Shown one piece after another: positions 9,125 to 20,488 of a stretch of 64,000 bases of DNA; positions within the stretch are counted from its first letter, which is position 1; each line of letters opens with the position of its first letter. Source of the stretch: Microbulbifer yueqingensis (GTDB taxonomy: Bacteria > Pseudomonadota > Gammaproteobacteria > Pseudomonadales > Cellvibrionaceae); assembly GCF_900100355.1 (NCBI RefSeq), contig NZ_FNFH01000002.1, forward strand, positions 186,001 to 250,000, given 5' to 3'. Under the pieces are notes generated by a model, which ran no database searches, was not told the origin of the DNA, and worked only from the letters and a program-made list of their open reading frames with translations. A program made the position numbers and the translations under genes.

Positions 9125-9493
9125 TCAGGCCGCCTCGGTGCATACCTCGAGCGCTGCCTCCAGATAGCGGCGGCTTGATTCAGCTACCACCTCCTCGGCA
9201 TGGCATTCCATGGGTGCCGAGCCCACCCACTGGGCGTGCCAGCGGACCAGCTGTCGCTCATCGCCGCTTTCACGCAACTCGATGAAGTCTGTCTCCGCCG
9301 GGTCCAGCCGGAATTCCCGTACAATCTGGCCGGCGAAGGTCTCGAAGTTCTTGCTGATGAGGCCACTGGTGGTGGCAGCCAGGAAAATCAGCTGGCGCTC
9401 CTCGCGTTCGACGCGCCTGATAGACAGGGATACGGGACGGTTCAGCCGGTTATGCAGCTGGAGCGGTGAGAAGGATGAGGGAATGTCCATCAT
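9125..9493 (-). CDS. Hypothetical protein, about 122 aa
   Basis: This small soluble acidic protein has the N-terminus MMDIPSSFSPLQ. I do not recognise the family. The sequence reads as a compact alpha/beta domain without signal peptide or membrane segment. The frame is open further upstream to 9586, but that extension is low-complexity and GAGG lies upstream of the ATG at 9493, so the shorter start is chosen (ATG 9490 is equally possible). It lies between two minus-strand genes, downstream of the ElyC-like gene by about 180 bp, and converges with the TIGR01777 gene. Confidence 0.6.
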   Translation of the reverse strand: MMDIPSSFSPLQLHNRLNRPVSLSIRRVEREERQLIFLAATTSGLISKNFETFAGQIVREFRLDPAETDFIELRESGDERQLVRWHAQWVGSAPMECHAEEVVAESSRRYLEAALEVCTEAA

Positions 9494-9676
9494 CGCGGGA
9501 GTACCTCGATTATTCTTAGTGTTATTACCACTGCCCATGCTGGCCGCGACACCAGGCAAACCTGCCTGGAGTGTCCTCGCGACCACTTTGAGGCGGACAT
9601 CTTAGTGGGGCCCACTCTTGCGGACAAGGTTAATTTGTGACCGCTTTTTTGGAGTCCGGCTTTTGCGTTTGGTTCC

Positions 9677-10456
9677 TCAGCAGGAACGCTCCGGCGGCAG
9701 GGGCTTCCAGTAATACCACAGCGAGCCGAGCAGCTCCCGCCAGTATACCTGCGTGCGGAGCAGGGCAGCCGCGCTCGGTAACCAGTAGAGAAGCCCCTCC
9801 TGGGCCCGCGGCAACAGCTCACCGGCACTACCCACCGGCTCCGGCTGTACCTGCAGGCCAGCCCGGGCGAAGGCCTTTGCCGCCCGGGGCATATGCCACC
9901 AGTGGGTGACCAGCACGACGCTCTCCACCCCTGAATCGTGCAGGATCCGGGCACTGTTTACAGCATTCTCCGCCGTTGTCCGGCTGCAATTCTCGCGCCA
10001 GGTTACCGGCCGCTGCAGCACATCCTGTATAAACCCGGCCATCAGGTCGGCCTCGGATGCCTGCTCGGACGCATATACCCGCCCACCAGACACCAGCACA
10101 GGCAGCTCTGTGGGAGCGTGCTGGGCGGCCCAGGCGACCCGCTCGAGGCTCGTCGCCGACAGGCGCTCTCTCGCAGCTTCCGCATCCCGGTAGCGCCCGG
10201 CCCCCAGAACCACCACGGCCTGGGGCACACTCTGGTTCCTGGGGCGCTCTCCGACCAACTGAGTCCCAAGCCAGCCGGAAAAGGCCGGCGTCGCGCAAAC
10301 CCACAACAGGGCAAACGAAAGGATACCCAGTGGCAGTGACAACCTTGAGAAAAGCGACGTGTCCGGGAACCACCAGAAAACGAATGCGAGCAACATGCCC
10401 AAAAGTGGTGCAAAGGGCGGCATAACCAGGCTGGCCAGTACTGTCTGCAACTCCAT
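9677..10456 (-). CDS. ElyC/SanA/YdcF-type DUF218 membrane protein
   Basis: This 259-aa protein has two N-terminal membrane helices (about residues 8–28 and 35–55) and a periplasmic DUF218 domain. DUF218 marks are VVLGAGRY, LVSGGRV, the ENCSRTTAENAVNSARIL segment and VTHWWHMPRAAKAFARAG. E. coli ElyC and SanA, which share this topology, act in envelope integrity and lipid-carrier metabolism. The start ATG 10456 overlaps the stop of the upstream YbeL-like gene (TAATG), suggesting translational coupling. The open frame extends upstream into that gene, but those codons belong to the other frame. Confidence 0.82.
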   Translation of the reverse strand: MELQTVLASLVMPPFAPLLGMLLAFVFWWFPDTSLFSRLSLPLGILSFALLWVCATPAFSGWLGTQLVGERPRNQSVPQAVVVLGAGRYRDAEAARERLSATSLERVAWAAQHAPTELPVLVSGGRVYASEQASEADLMAGFIQDVLQRPVTWRENCSRTTAENAVNSARILHDSGVESVVLVTHWWHMPRAAKAFARAGLQVQPEPVGSAGELLPRAQEGLLYWLPSAAALLRTQVYWRELLGSLWYYWKPLPPERSC

Positions 10457-10905
10457 TATTCCTGCAGGCCACCCTTTATCTGGCGGAAACAGCCATAGCC
10501 GCAGCGATGGCATGGCGTGATCTGGCTGCCGCGCGGCGGCATGGCCCGGTAGCCACAGCCCAGGCACTGCAGCTCCTCGTCGGGGCCCACCACCTCCCCG
10601 GCCAGGGCCCAGGGCTCACCGTTCCTGATACAGCGCATCAGGTTCGGCCAGGCGGTCTCTGTCGGGTCGGCGGCATCCAGCAGCCAGTCGCCGGTGCGCT
10701 CTTCGAGTGTCTGGACCTCCCCTCCCAGGCCGCGCAGGTAGTCTGCGGCCCGGTGCAGGTCATCTTTTAACCAGGCCTTGAGGAAAGCCGCCTTGGTGGC
10801 GGTCAGGTCCTCTACTGCCAGTTCATCCTCGATCAAATTCTCCAGATCGCGGCGCAGTTCGTCCGCCAGATCATCTTCCTGCGGCAACTTCGGTTCCTTC
10901 GCCAT
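10456..10905 (-). CDS. ybeL: YbeL-like zinc-ribbon protein (DUF1451)
   Basis: This 149-aa protein has a helical acidic N-terminal domain and a C-terminal zinc ribbon with two CxxC knuckles (CLGC and CHRC) separated by about 16 residues. The GEVVG...LQCLGCGY...PCHRCGYGCFRQ ending matches DUF1451/YbeL, whose E. coli gene also neighbours leuS. Function is unknown. ATG 10905 (MAKEPKLPQ) is preferred over upstream in-frame ATGs because GGGGGA lies 7 nt before it. It is divergent from leuS and translationally coupled to the ElyC-like gene. Confidence 0.83.
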   Translation of the reverse strand: MAKEPKLPQEDDLADELRRDLENLIEDELAVEDLTATKAAFLKAWLKDDLHRAADYLRGLGGEVQTLEERTGDWLLDAADPTETAWPNLMRCIRNGEPWALAGEVVGPDEELQCLGCGYRAMPPRGSQITPCHRCGYGCFRQIKGGLQE

Positions 10906-10928
10906 GGCATCCCCCATATAATTCGGCG

Positions 10929-10958
10929 CTTGCCAGCCTATCTGGCAGGCGAGTTTTT
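10929..10958 (+). promoter_or_regulatory. Terminator-like hairpin in the leuS leader
   Basis: GCTTGCCAG (10929–10937) pairs with CTGGCAGGC (10942–10950) with one T·G wobble, closing a very short loop, and GAGTTTTT follows at once. It lies 39 bp upstream of the leuS ATG. It could be a leader attenuator for leuS, or simply part of the divergent promoter region. Confidence 0.35.
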
Positions 10959-10960
10959 GA

Positions 10961-13594
<2,634 letters not shown>

Positions 13595-13616
13595 CGCCCG
13601 GGGTCACTGATCCGCA

Positions 13617-13651
13617 ATGGCGCTGCGGTTTCACGCTGGCCGCAGCGCCAT
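13617..13651 (+). repeat. 12-bp perfect stem-loop downstream of leuS
   Basis: ATGGCGCTGCGG (13617–13628) and CCGCAGCGCCAT (13640–13651) form a perfect 12-bp stem with an 11-nt loop, 22 bp after the leuS stop. There is no T-tract, so it is more likely an RNA-processing or stabilising structure, or a Rho-dependent boundary, than an intrinsic terminator. Confidence 0.6.
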
Positions 13652-13685
13652 CGCGCACAGACCTTGACCCTCGGGAGACCTGATA

Positions 13686-14162
13686 ATGAATAAGTTCGTG
13701 GCAACCCTGGCCGGCACCCTGCTCTTTTCCGTAGCCCAGGCCGGGACACTGGAGCGGCAACTCGTCGGCCAGTGGCTGAGCCAGTGCAAGCAGGCGTCCG
13801 GCAGTTACATGCAGATCACCAGCAGGTTTACTGCCGACGGCAAGTACTCGGCCCGGTCGAAGTTCTATCTCGATCCCGGCTGCACCCAGGCCATGGAGAT
13901 GGAGATGGTTTCCAGCGGAAACTACCGGCTGGGTGGGCAGCTGACCGCCGAGGGCGGCGAAGCGGCGCGGGAAATCGACATCGACGTGGTGGAAATGCGC
14001 AGCGGCCAGATGCAGCTGCCCGGGGCGGGGCAGCGGATTACGCAGATCATAGCGATCATCGACGGCCGGATGGTATTCGGTGACGCACCCGGGTTACAGT
14101 CCGTCACGGCCGGCGAGCGCCCGCGCAAACTCAACAAGCAATTCTATTCGCACAAACAATGA
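13686..14162 (+). CDS. Small exported protein of unknown function between leuS and lptE
   Basis: This 158-aa protein has a clear Sec signal peptide (about residues 1–19, ending AQA) and no membrane segment afterwards. The mature part, with two Cys near residues 35 and 62, is mostly beta, with LVGQWLSQCK at the front resembling small lipocalin-like stress proteins, but I cannot assign a family. The stop overlaps the lptE start (ATGA, 14159–14162), indicating coupling to LPS-export lipoprotein synthesis. A Shine-Dalgarno (GGGAGACCTGATA) precedes the ATG. Confidence 0.75.
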   Translation: MNKFVATLAGTLLFSVAQAGTLERQLVGQWLSQCKQASGSYMQITSRFTADGKYSARSKFYLDPGCTQAMEMEMVSSGNYRLGGQLTAEGGEAAREIDIDVVEMRSGQMQLPGAGQRITQIIAIIDGRMVFGDAPGLQSVTAGERPRKLNKQFYSHKQ

Positions 14163-14686
14163 CAAGACGTTTCATCTTTTTCCTGAGTTCCTGCCTGGTA
14201 GCGGCCACATTGGCGGGCTGCGGCTGGCACCTGCGCGGTGCACCAAAGAACCTTCCCCCGGGAAGCCAGCTGTATATCACCGCGGAGGGCACCCAGAGCG
14301 ATATCGCCGTGCGTCTCACGCGCCTGCTGGAAAACAGCGGGTTGCCCATGGCGGAGTCACCCCTGGTGGCCGACTACACCCTGATCATTCACGAAGAAGT
14401 TGAGCGCAAGCGCACCGTCGCCGTGGATGCCAAGGGGCGAGCCGCTGAATACGAGCTGATCACCAGTGCCAAGTACAGTGTCAGCGACAGCGACGGGCGC
14501 ATACTGCTCAACAATGCGCAGGCCGACGTCTACCGGACCCTGGAATGGGACGACAACGAAGTGGTCAGCAAAGGTGAGGAGGAAATCCTGCTGCGCGAGG
14601 AAATGCGCCGGGAACTGATCAACCGGATCATCGATCGCCTCCGGAGGATCGACGTCAGTGCCGGTCCTGAAGATCGCGCCTACTGA
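14159..14686 (+). CDS. lptE: LPS-assembly lipoprotein LptE
   Basis: This 175-aa outer-membrane lipoprotein plugs and supports the LptD translocon for lipopolysaccharide. The lipobox LAGC places the lipidated cysteine at C21, followed by GWHLRG, the hallmark GFxLRG-type start of mature LptE. The start overlaps the preceding gene by 4 nt, and holA begins 12 bp after the stop. The leuS–lptE–holA order is conserved in gammaproteobacteria, which supports the assignment despite the family's low sequence conservation. Confidence 0.92.
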   Translation: MTRRFIFFLSSCLVAATLAGCGWHLRGAPKNLPPGSQLYITAEGTQSDIAVRLTRLLENSGLPMAESPLVADYTLIIHEEVERKRTVAVDAKGRAAEYELITSAKYSVSDSDGRILLNNAQADVYRTLEWDDNEVVSKGEEEILLREEMRRELINRIIDRLRRIDVSAGPEDRAY

Positions 14687-14698
14687 GCCCGGATTCCC

Positions 14699-15700
14699 AT
14701 GCGTATCAACCCCCGCCAACTGCAGCAGAACCTGAACCGGGAACTTGCTCCCATCTATGTCGTTTCCGGCGATGAGCCCCTGCTGGTGCAGGAGTGCTGC
14801 GACAGCATTCGCGCCGCCGCCCGCGAACAGGGTTTCAGCGAACGCGAATTGCTGCACGCGGAAGCCAATTTCGACTGGGGCCAGTTACTGGCCTCGGCCG
14901 GCAGCATGTCACTGTTCGCCGAGAAGAAAATCATCGAGGTGCGCCTGCCTGGTGGCAAACCCGGCGACAAGGGCAGCAAGGCACTGCAGGAGTTTGCCGG
15001 TCTTGCCAGCCCGGACCTGCTGTTGCTGCTGGTCCTGCCACGCATGGACCGCTCTCAGCTGAACAGCAAATGGGTAAAGGCCCTGGACCAGCGCGGGGTA
15101 CTGGTACAGGTATGGCCGGTGGATGCGCAGGAAATGCCCCGCTGGATCCACCAGCGGCTGCGGGCAGCCGGTCTGGATGCAGAACCGGAGGCCATCCAGA
15201 TCCTGGCAGAACGCGTGGAGGGCAACCTGCTCGCGGCCCGGCAGGAAATCGAGAAACTGAAACTGCTGAGCCAGGACAGCCTGATCACGGCGGACACCAT
15301 GCGCGAAGCCGTTGCCAGCTCGGCCCGCTATGACGTGTTCGGCCTGATCGACCGGGCGCTGGCCGGTGACGCCGAGACCGCAGTGCGGACACTGCACGGC
15401 CTGCGCGCCGAGGGCGTCGAGGCGCCGGTAGTACTCTGGGCCCTGGCACGGGAAATTCGCAGCCTGCTGGAGATCGGCGAGAAGCTCGACGGTGGCCAGC
15501 CCATCAACCGCCTGGTGCGGATCCAGAAGCGCCAGCCACTGGTCCAGTCCGCACTGGCGCGCCTGCAGCCGCGCCAGCTGGAGGCCCTGCTGCTGCGCGC
15601 GCGCGCGGTGGACAACGCCATCAAGGGCGGCAGGGACCAGGACCCCTGGGCGGGATTACTGGAACTCACACTCAATCTCTCCGGCCGGCGCAGCCTCTGA
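14699..15700 (+). CDS. holA: DNA polymerase III subunit delta
   Basis: This 333-aa clamp-loader subunit opens the beta clamp. The N-terminus MRINPRQLQQNL is followed by IYVVSGDEPLLVQE, the typical delta-subunit start, and the LLLVLPRMDRSQLNSKWVKA region corresponds to the AAA+-like module. Length matches E. coli HolA (343 aa). It closes the leuS–lptE–holA block. Confidence 0.95.
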   Translation: MRINPRQLQQNLNRELAPIYVVSGDEPLLVQECCDSIRAAAREQGFSERELLHAEANFDWGQLLASAGSMSLFAEKKIIEVRLPGGKPGDKGSKALQEFAGLASPDLLLLLVLPRMDRSQLNSKWVKALDQRGVLVQVWPVDAQEMPRWIHQRLRAAGLDAEPEAIQILAERVEGNLLAARQEIEKLKLLSQDSLITADTMREAVASSARYDVFGLIDRALAGDAETAVRTLHGLRAEGVEAPVVLWALAREIRSLLEIGEKLDGGQPINRLVRIQKRQPLVQSALARLQPRQLEALLLRARAVDNAIKGGRDQDPWAGLLELTLNLSGRRSL

Positions 15701-15706
15701 GTATGA

Positions 15707-15732
15707 GCCGGCACAAGCCGGCCATTTTCGCT
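15707..15732 (+). terminator. Weak terminator-like hairpin after holA
   Basis: GCCGGC (15707–15712) and GCCGGC (15717–15722) form a 6-bp stem with a 4-nt loop 6 bp after the holA stop, followed by CATTTTCGCTT. The T-tract is interrupted, so termination is plausible but weak. Confidence 0.4.
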
Positions 15733-15887
15733 TCCCCTACACATCTATCACTGGGATTGGCAGGAAATACAGTTTGCTTTGGCTGTCCCCGCGGCTAAAT
15801 TGAGGGTGACCAACGAGGCCCCCGGCCGTTCGCTGGCCACAAGAATAACAACGCCAACAGACCACAACATTCCCTGCGAGGTAGCTG

Positions 15888-17558
15888 ATGCGTGAAGTCG
15901 ACACCCGATCCAGGCTCGCCCACACCCATGAGGTCACCAACCAGACGCCGCCCCTCGCCGGGCACAACCTCTTCGCCGCTGATGCCGCCCTGCGCGACGC
16001 GGTCGATCGCAACGGTGGACACTGGGCGGAGGACGACCTGCAACGCTACGGCGAGGTGTGCGGCCGGCCGGAAATGATCGAGCGCGGCTTCCTCGCCAAC
16101 GAGTACAAGCCCAGGTTTGAAAGTCACGACCGTACCGGCAACCGCGTGGACCTGGTGCGCTACCATCCGGCCTACCACCAGCTCATGCAGCTGGCCCTCA
16201 GTGAGGGCCTGCACAGCGCTCCCTGGACCGACCCCCGGCCAGGCGCCCACGTGGCGCGTGCAGCCAAGTACTACCTGCACAGCCAGCTGGAGGCCGGCCA
16301 CAGCTGCCCCATCACCATGACTTTCGCGTCGGTACCCTCGCTGAAACTCAATCCGCACCTGGCAGCTGAATGGTTGCCCAAAGTGACCGCCAGGGGGTAC
16401 GACCCCAGCAACCGCCCTTACACCGAAAAATCGGCGCTGACCATCGGTATGGGCATGACCGAAAAGCAGGGCGGCTCGGACGTGCGCGCCAACACCAGCC
16501 GGGCCGTGCACCTCACCGGCAGTGACAACCTGAACACCTACGAGCTGGTGGGACACAAGTGGTTCATGTCGGCGCCCATGTGCGACGCCTTCCTGATGCT
16601 GGCCCAGGCGCCCGGCGGGCTTTCGTGCTTCCTGGTACCGCGCTGGCGCCCGGATGGCAGCAAGAACCCGCTGCAGGTCCAGCGACTCAAGGACAAGTCG
16701 GGTAATGTGTCCAACGCCTCTTCGGAAGTGGAAATGCGCGGGGCGCTGGGCTGGCTGATCGGCGAGGAAGGTCGCGGCGTCAACGCGATCATCGAAATGG
16801 TGTCTGCAACCCGCTTCGACTGCATGATCGGCTCCGCCGCCGGCCAGCGCCAGGCAGTAGTACAGGCCATCCACCACGCTGCACACCGCAGCGCTTTTGG
16901 AAAGCCCCTGATTGAGCAGCCTCTGATGCAGAATGTCCTGGCGGACCTGCAGCTGGAAGTGGAAGGGTCCATCGCCATAACCATGCAAATGGCGCGGGCG
17001 CTGGACCACGCGGACGACGAGCAGCAGCGGCTGCTGATGCGCCTCGGCACCGCGGTCGGCAAGTACTGGATCTGCAAGCGCACGCCGCACCACGCCTACG
17101 AGGCCATGGAGTGCCTCGGGGGCAATGGTGTGGTGGAAAATTTCATCACTGCCCGCCTCTACCGGGACGCCCCTATCAACGCCATCTGGGAGGGCTCCGG
17201 GAATATCCAGGCACTGGACGTGCTGCGTGCCGTTGGCAAGACACCGGCGGTACTGCTTGCCTGGTACGACGAGCTGGCCCGCAGTGCAGGCGCCGATACA
17301 TTACTGGACAGGGCCGTCACCACGCTCAAGAACGAAATGGCGAACCTGGAACAACTGGAATACCGTGCACGCCACCTGGTGGACCAGCTGGCGCTGGTGA
17401 TGCAGGCGCATCTACTGGTCCAGGGCGGCAACAGCGCCGTGGCCGAGGCGTTCATAGCTTCACGCCTGGGAAACACCGGCGCACACAGTACCGGTACCCT
17501 GCCGGCAGGCCTGGATACCGGCCACATCATCGAGCGGGGCAACCCCCTGGTCTTCTAG
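15888..17558 (+). CDS. aidB: AidB-like acyl-CoA dehydrogenase
   Basis: This 556-aa FAD flavoprotein resembles E. coli AidB (541 aa) and isovaleryl-CoA dehydrogenases. It has the AidB-type N-terminal extension (HEVTNQTPPLAGHNLF), the FAD/substrate region GMGMTEKQGGSDVRANT near residues 185–201 and AYEAMECLGGNGVVE near 404–418. AidB is associated with the adaptive response to alkylation and binds DNA through its C-terminal region; true substrates remain unclear. It stands alone here, away from any ada/alk gene visible in the window, and converges with the SDR gene. Confidence 0.88.
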   Translation: MREVDTRSRLAHTHEVTNQTPPLAGHNLFAADAALRDAVDRNGGHWAEDDLQRYGEVCGRPEMIERGFLANEYKPRFESHDRTGNRVDLVRYHPAYHQLMQLALSEGLHSAPWTDPRPGAHVARAAKYYLHSQLEAGHSCPITMTFASVPSLKLNPHLAAEWLPKVTARGYDPSNRPYTEKSALTIGMGMTEKQGGSDVRANTSRAVHLTGSDNLNTYELVGHKWFMSAPMCDAFLMLAQAPGGLSCFLVPRWRPDGSKNPLQVQRLKDKSGNVSNASSEVEMRGALGWLIGEEGRGVNAIIEMVSATRFDCMIGSAAGQRQAVVQAIHHAAHRSAFGKPLIEQPLMQNVLADLQLEVEGSIAITMQMARALDHADDEQQRLLMRLGTAVGKYWICKRTPHHAYEAMECLGGNGVVENFITARLYRDAPINAIWEGSGNIQALDVLRAVGKTPAVLLAWYDELARSAGADTLLDRAVTTLKNEMANLEQLEYRARHLVDQLALVMQAHLLVQGGNSAVAEAFIASRLGNTGAHSTGTLPAGLDTGHIIERGNPLVF

Positions 17559-17578
17559 CGGCAGGTGCGCCGGACCGG

Positions 17579-18322
17579 CTACCAGGGCAGCACTTCCCCA
17601 TCCCAGAACAGCAGGCTGCCGCTCTTGTCACGGCCGAGCCCCTGCAACACATCGACGATCCGCCCGGCGCTCGTCTCCGGGCTGTAGAGCTTGTCAGGGG
17701 CGATATTCTCCTGGAACGGCTTCGACAGAGCAGTGTCCGTGGTGCCCGGGTGGATCGCCACTACACAGCATTCGTCCACCCGTCGCCCCCACTCGATAGA
17801 CAGGTTGCGCACCAGCATGTTGAGGGCCGCCTTGCTCATGCGGTAGCTGTACCAGCCCCCCAGGCCATTGTCGCCGATACTGCCCACCTTGGCCGACAGC
17901 GAAGCCCACAGGAATGGCCGGCGCTTCTGCAGCAAGGGCCCTACGGCCTGTGCCAGGTGGAGGTGGGTGAGGACATTGGTGCGCATGGACTCCAGCAGCC
18001 AGTCATCCGTGCACTGTTCAAGCGACTTTTCCGGGCCGTGGCGGTCATCGTGCAGCACGCCGCAGCACTGCACCACCCAGGCGGGGGCAGCATCCTGTTC
18101 CTGCAGGAAGGCGCGCGCCGCCGCGACGGAATCGGGCTGTGCCAGTTCCAGGGAGCAGTGCCGGTGGCGCCCGCCCAGGTCCGGGCCGCTGTCGCGGCTG
18201 ATGGTGAGGAGAGTGGCATCCGGCCAGCGGTGGGCCACCTCGGCGAGAATCGCGCGAGCGATACCACCGCCGGCGCCAGCCACCAGCACGCAACCGGGTC
18301 TGTCATGGGGTTGATCGTCCAT
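17579..18322 (-). CDS. C-factor-type short-chain dehydrogenase/reductase
   Basis: This 247-aa SDR has the Rossmann motif GAGGGIA near residues 15–21 and the catalytic YxxxK as YRMSK, with SLSAKVGSIGDN upstream supplying the Ser. These features and the HPGTTDTALSKPF segment match the CsgA/C-factor-like subgroup. The substrate is unknown. ATG 18322 is chosen because AAGGAGG lies 5 nt upstream; longer open frame upstream is discarded. It follows the decarboxylase by 16 bp on the same strand, so the two are probably one operon. Confidence 0.85.
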   Translation of the reverse strand: MDDQPHDRPGCVLVAGAGGGIARAILAEVAHRWPDATLLTISRDSGPDLGGRHRHCSLELAQPDSVAAARAFLQEQDAAPAWVVQCCGVLHDDRHGPEKSLEQCTDDWLLESMRTNVLTHLHLAQAVGPLLQKRRPFLWASLSAKVGSIGDNGLGGWYSYRMSKAALNMLVRNLSIEWGRRVDECCVVAIHPGTTDTALSKPFQENIAPDKLYSPETSAGRIVDVLQGLGRDKSGSLLFWDGEVLPW

Positions 18323-18338
18323 GCCCGCCTCCTTTAAT

Positions 18339-20360
18339 TCAGGGCCCCTGCCCGGAACTACGGGGTTCACCCGCAGCCGGTTCAGCCCCAGCCGGCTCCC
18401 GCGACGGCGCGTCGCGCACCACCCGCAGCATTGGCTCATCCGAGCGGAATATCAGTCCGTGGATCTCCGTGGCTGCCTGCCCCTGTAATAGCTGCTGCAG
18501 GAACTGCACGATTTCCGCCGAAATTTCCTGCCCCGGCACCAGCACCGGTATCCCCGGCGGATAGGGCACTATTTCGTCGGCGCTGGTGCGCCCCACCAGC
18601 CGCCGCTCTGCCTGGATACCATCGTCCATCAGCGGCAACTCCTCGGCATCCGAGAAGTAGGCGTCAGCCGGCAGGCAGGTAAGGCAGGTGAATTCTGGCA
18701 GGCGCCGCGGCCGGCCGGCCCGCAGCCGCCGGCGTCGCTGCTGGGCGAGTTGCTTCACGGCGTGGACCAGCCGCAGCAACTTGCTCTCGGTACTCCCCAG
18801 GGTCACCAGCACGCTGATGGTGTTGTAAGTAGTTTTCTCCACCTGGATGCCGTACCGGTCGAAGAGACGGATCTGCATTTCCTTGCCCGAATAACCACTT
18901 GCCGATATGTCGATGGTTACCTTGGTGGGATCCAGGCGGATATTGTCTGCCGCCAGCGGTCCCGGAATCAGCTCGTCCTGGCCGAGCGCGCGAAACACGC
19001 CGGTCTCATCCACCGCCCGGCGCAGTTTTTCCACCATACGCATGCACACGCGTAAACGACTGTAACCTTCCATAGCCATCTGTTTGCGCGCCACATCGAG
19101 GCTGGCGATCATCGCGTACTGGGGGCTGGTAGACGCGTGCATGTTCAGGTTTTCCCGGAAGCGGAATTCATCAAACTCCGGGTCCTGCACGTGGATCATG
19201 CTCGCCTGCGAAAATGCAGAGAGCATTTTGTGGGTACTCTGCGTGACGTAATCGGCCCCGCATTCAAGTGCCGTCGGGCGCAGGTCCGGGTGGAAGTAGC
19301 CATGTGCGTACCAGGCCTCGTCCACCAGCACTTTCACCCCACGCGCATGGGCGCGCTCGATGATCGGCTGCAGGTCATAGCGGAGCCCGTCATAGGTGCA
19401 TGAAGTGACCACCAGCAGGCGTGCATCGCCGTGCTCCTCCAGGGCCCATTCGATATCGGCCCTGCGTACAGGGCCATAGATGCCGTACTGGGGATGCAGC
19501 ACCGACTTGAGGTAAACGGGCTCGCAGCGGTTGAGTACGATGGCATGGTGCACCGACTTGTGACACGCCTGGTCGACGATGATCTTGCCCCCGCCGCCCA
19601 GGATCTGCTGGATCACCACCTTGTTGGCGGTCGAAGTGCCGTTGGTGAGGAAAAAAGTGTGCTCGGCACCAAAGGTTTTCGCCGCCAGGTCCTGTGCCTC
19701 CTGGATTACTGAGTGGGGTTCCAGCAGGCTGTCCAGCACCTGCACCGACACGGACAGGTCAGTATTGAAGATATGTTCCCCCATGAAACGGTAGAAATCC
19801 CCCACCCAGGGGCTGCTGCGCAGGCTGTCCCCGCCGGAATGGCCAGGCGTGTGCCACGCGTCCCTGGCGCTGAATACGTATTCCTTCAGGGTATCGGCAA
19901 AGGGAGTGGATGCGCGGCGGGCTATGAATGCCTGGACCAGGCGGAATATCTGGTTGAAGTTGCCCTCGCGTCGGTCAAACAGCTCATCAAAGCGCTGGCG
20001 GGCGGACACCGTCAACGAGCAGTCCTGGGCCACCAGGAAGACGTTCAACTGCGCCCGGAAGGCATACAGCCGGTCTGCCAGCTGCTCCGCGGCGGCCAGC
20101 CCCGCCGGCTCGATACCGGCATCGACGATCAGCGCCTGCAGGTTCGCCTCCTGGCGCAAAACGCGCTCTACTCCCGGCAACGGGACTGACTCGAAGCGCA
20201 GGCCAAAAGGATTCTCATGCTGGCTGGCAGTGATATTCAGTGCCTCGACCCACTCGCCCGCCAGTTGCTGGTCGGAACTGATCAGCACCACCCGGCATTC
20301 CAGCGACTGCCGGCGCTCGGTCAGGTTGCCCAGGTCAGGCATGGTCAGGCCCACACGCAT
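18339..20360 (-). CDS. Orn/Lys/Arg decarboxylase family PLP enzyme
   Basis: This 673-aa fold-I PLP enzyme has an N-terminal response-regulator-like wing (about residues 20–145), a PLP domain and a C-terminal OKR_DC domain. The Schiff-base lysine is K378 in QSTHKMLSAFSQ; HTPGHSGG and TNGTSTANK are the family's substrate and phosphate signatures. It is shorter than the inducible E. coli LdcC/SpeF/AdiA (710–755 aa), mostly at the C-terminus, so the amino-acid substrate cannot be assigned. It probably produces a polyamine or diamine. GGGTGA precedes ATG 20360; ATG 20342 is the alternative start. Confidence 0.88.
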   Translation of the reverse strand: MRVGLTMPDLGNLTERRQSLECRVVLISSDQQLAGEWVEALNITASQHENPFGLRFESVPLPGVERVLRQEANLQALIVDAGIEPAGLAAAEQLADRLYAFRAQLNVFLVAQDCSLTVSARQRFDELFDRREGNFNQIFRLVQAFIARRASTPFADTLKEYVFSARDAWHTPGHSGGDSLRSSPWVGDFYRFMGEHIFNTDLSVSVQVLDSLLEPHSVIQEAQDLAAKTFGAEHTFFLTNGTSTANKVVIQQILGGGGKIIVDQACHKSVHHAIVLNRCEPVYLKSVLHPQYGIYGPVRRADIEWALEEHGDARLLVVTSCTYDGLRYDLQPIIERAHARGVKVLVDEAWYAHGYFHPDLRPTALECGADYVTQSTHKMLSAFSQASMIHVQDPEFDEFRFRENLNMHASTSPQYAMIASLDVARKQMAMEGYSRLRVCMRMVEKLRRAVDETGVFRALGQDELIPGPLAADNIRLDPTKVTIDISASGYSGKEMQIRLFDRYGIQVEKTTYNTISVLVTLGSTESKLLRLVHAVKQLAQQRRRRLRAGRPRRLPEFTCLTCLPADAYFSDAEELPLMDDGIQAERRLVGRTSADEIVPYPPGIPVLVPGQEISAEIVQFLQQLLQGQAATEIHGLIFRSDEPMLRVVRDAPSREPAGAEPAAGEPRSSGQGP

Positions 20361-20488
20361 AAGTCACCCATACAGCATAGTCGCTGCACCGGCACCGGGC
20401 GCCTCACGCCACACGCAACCTGCTGATTTTATGGGAAATCCGGGTGCTGGAGAGCCCGAGCAACAGGGACCTTCCCAACTGCCTGCGG

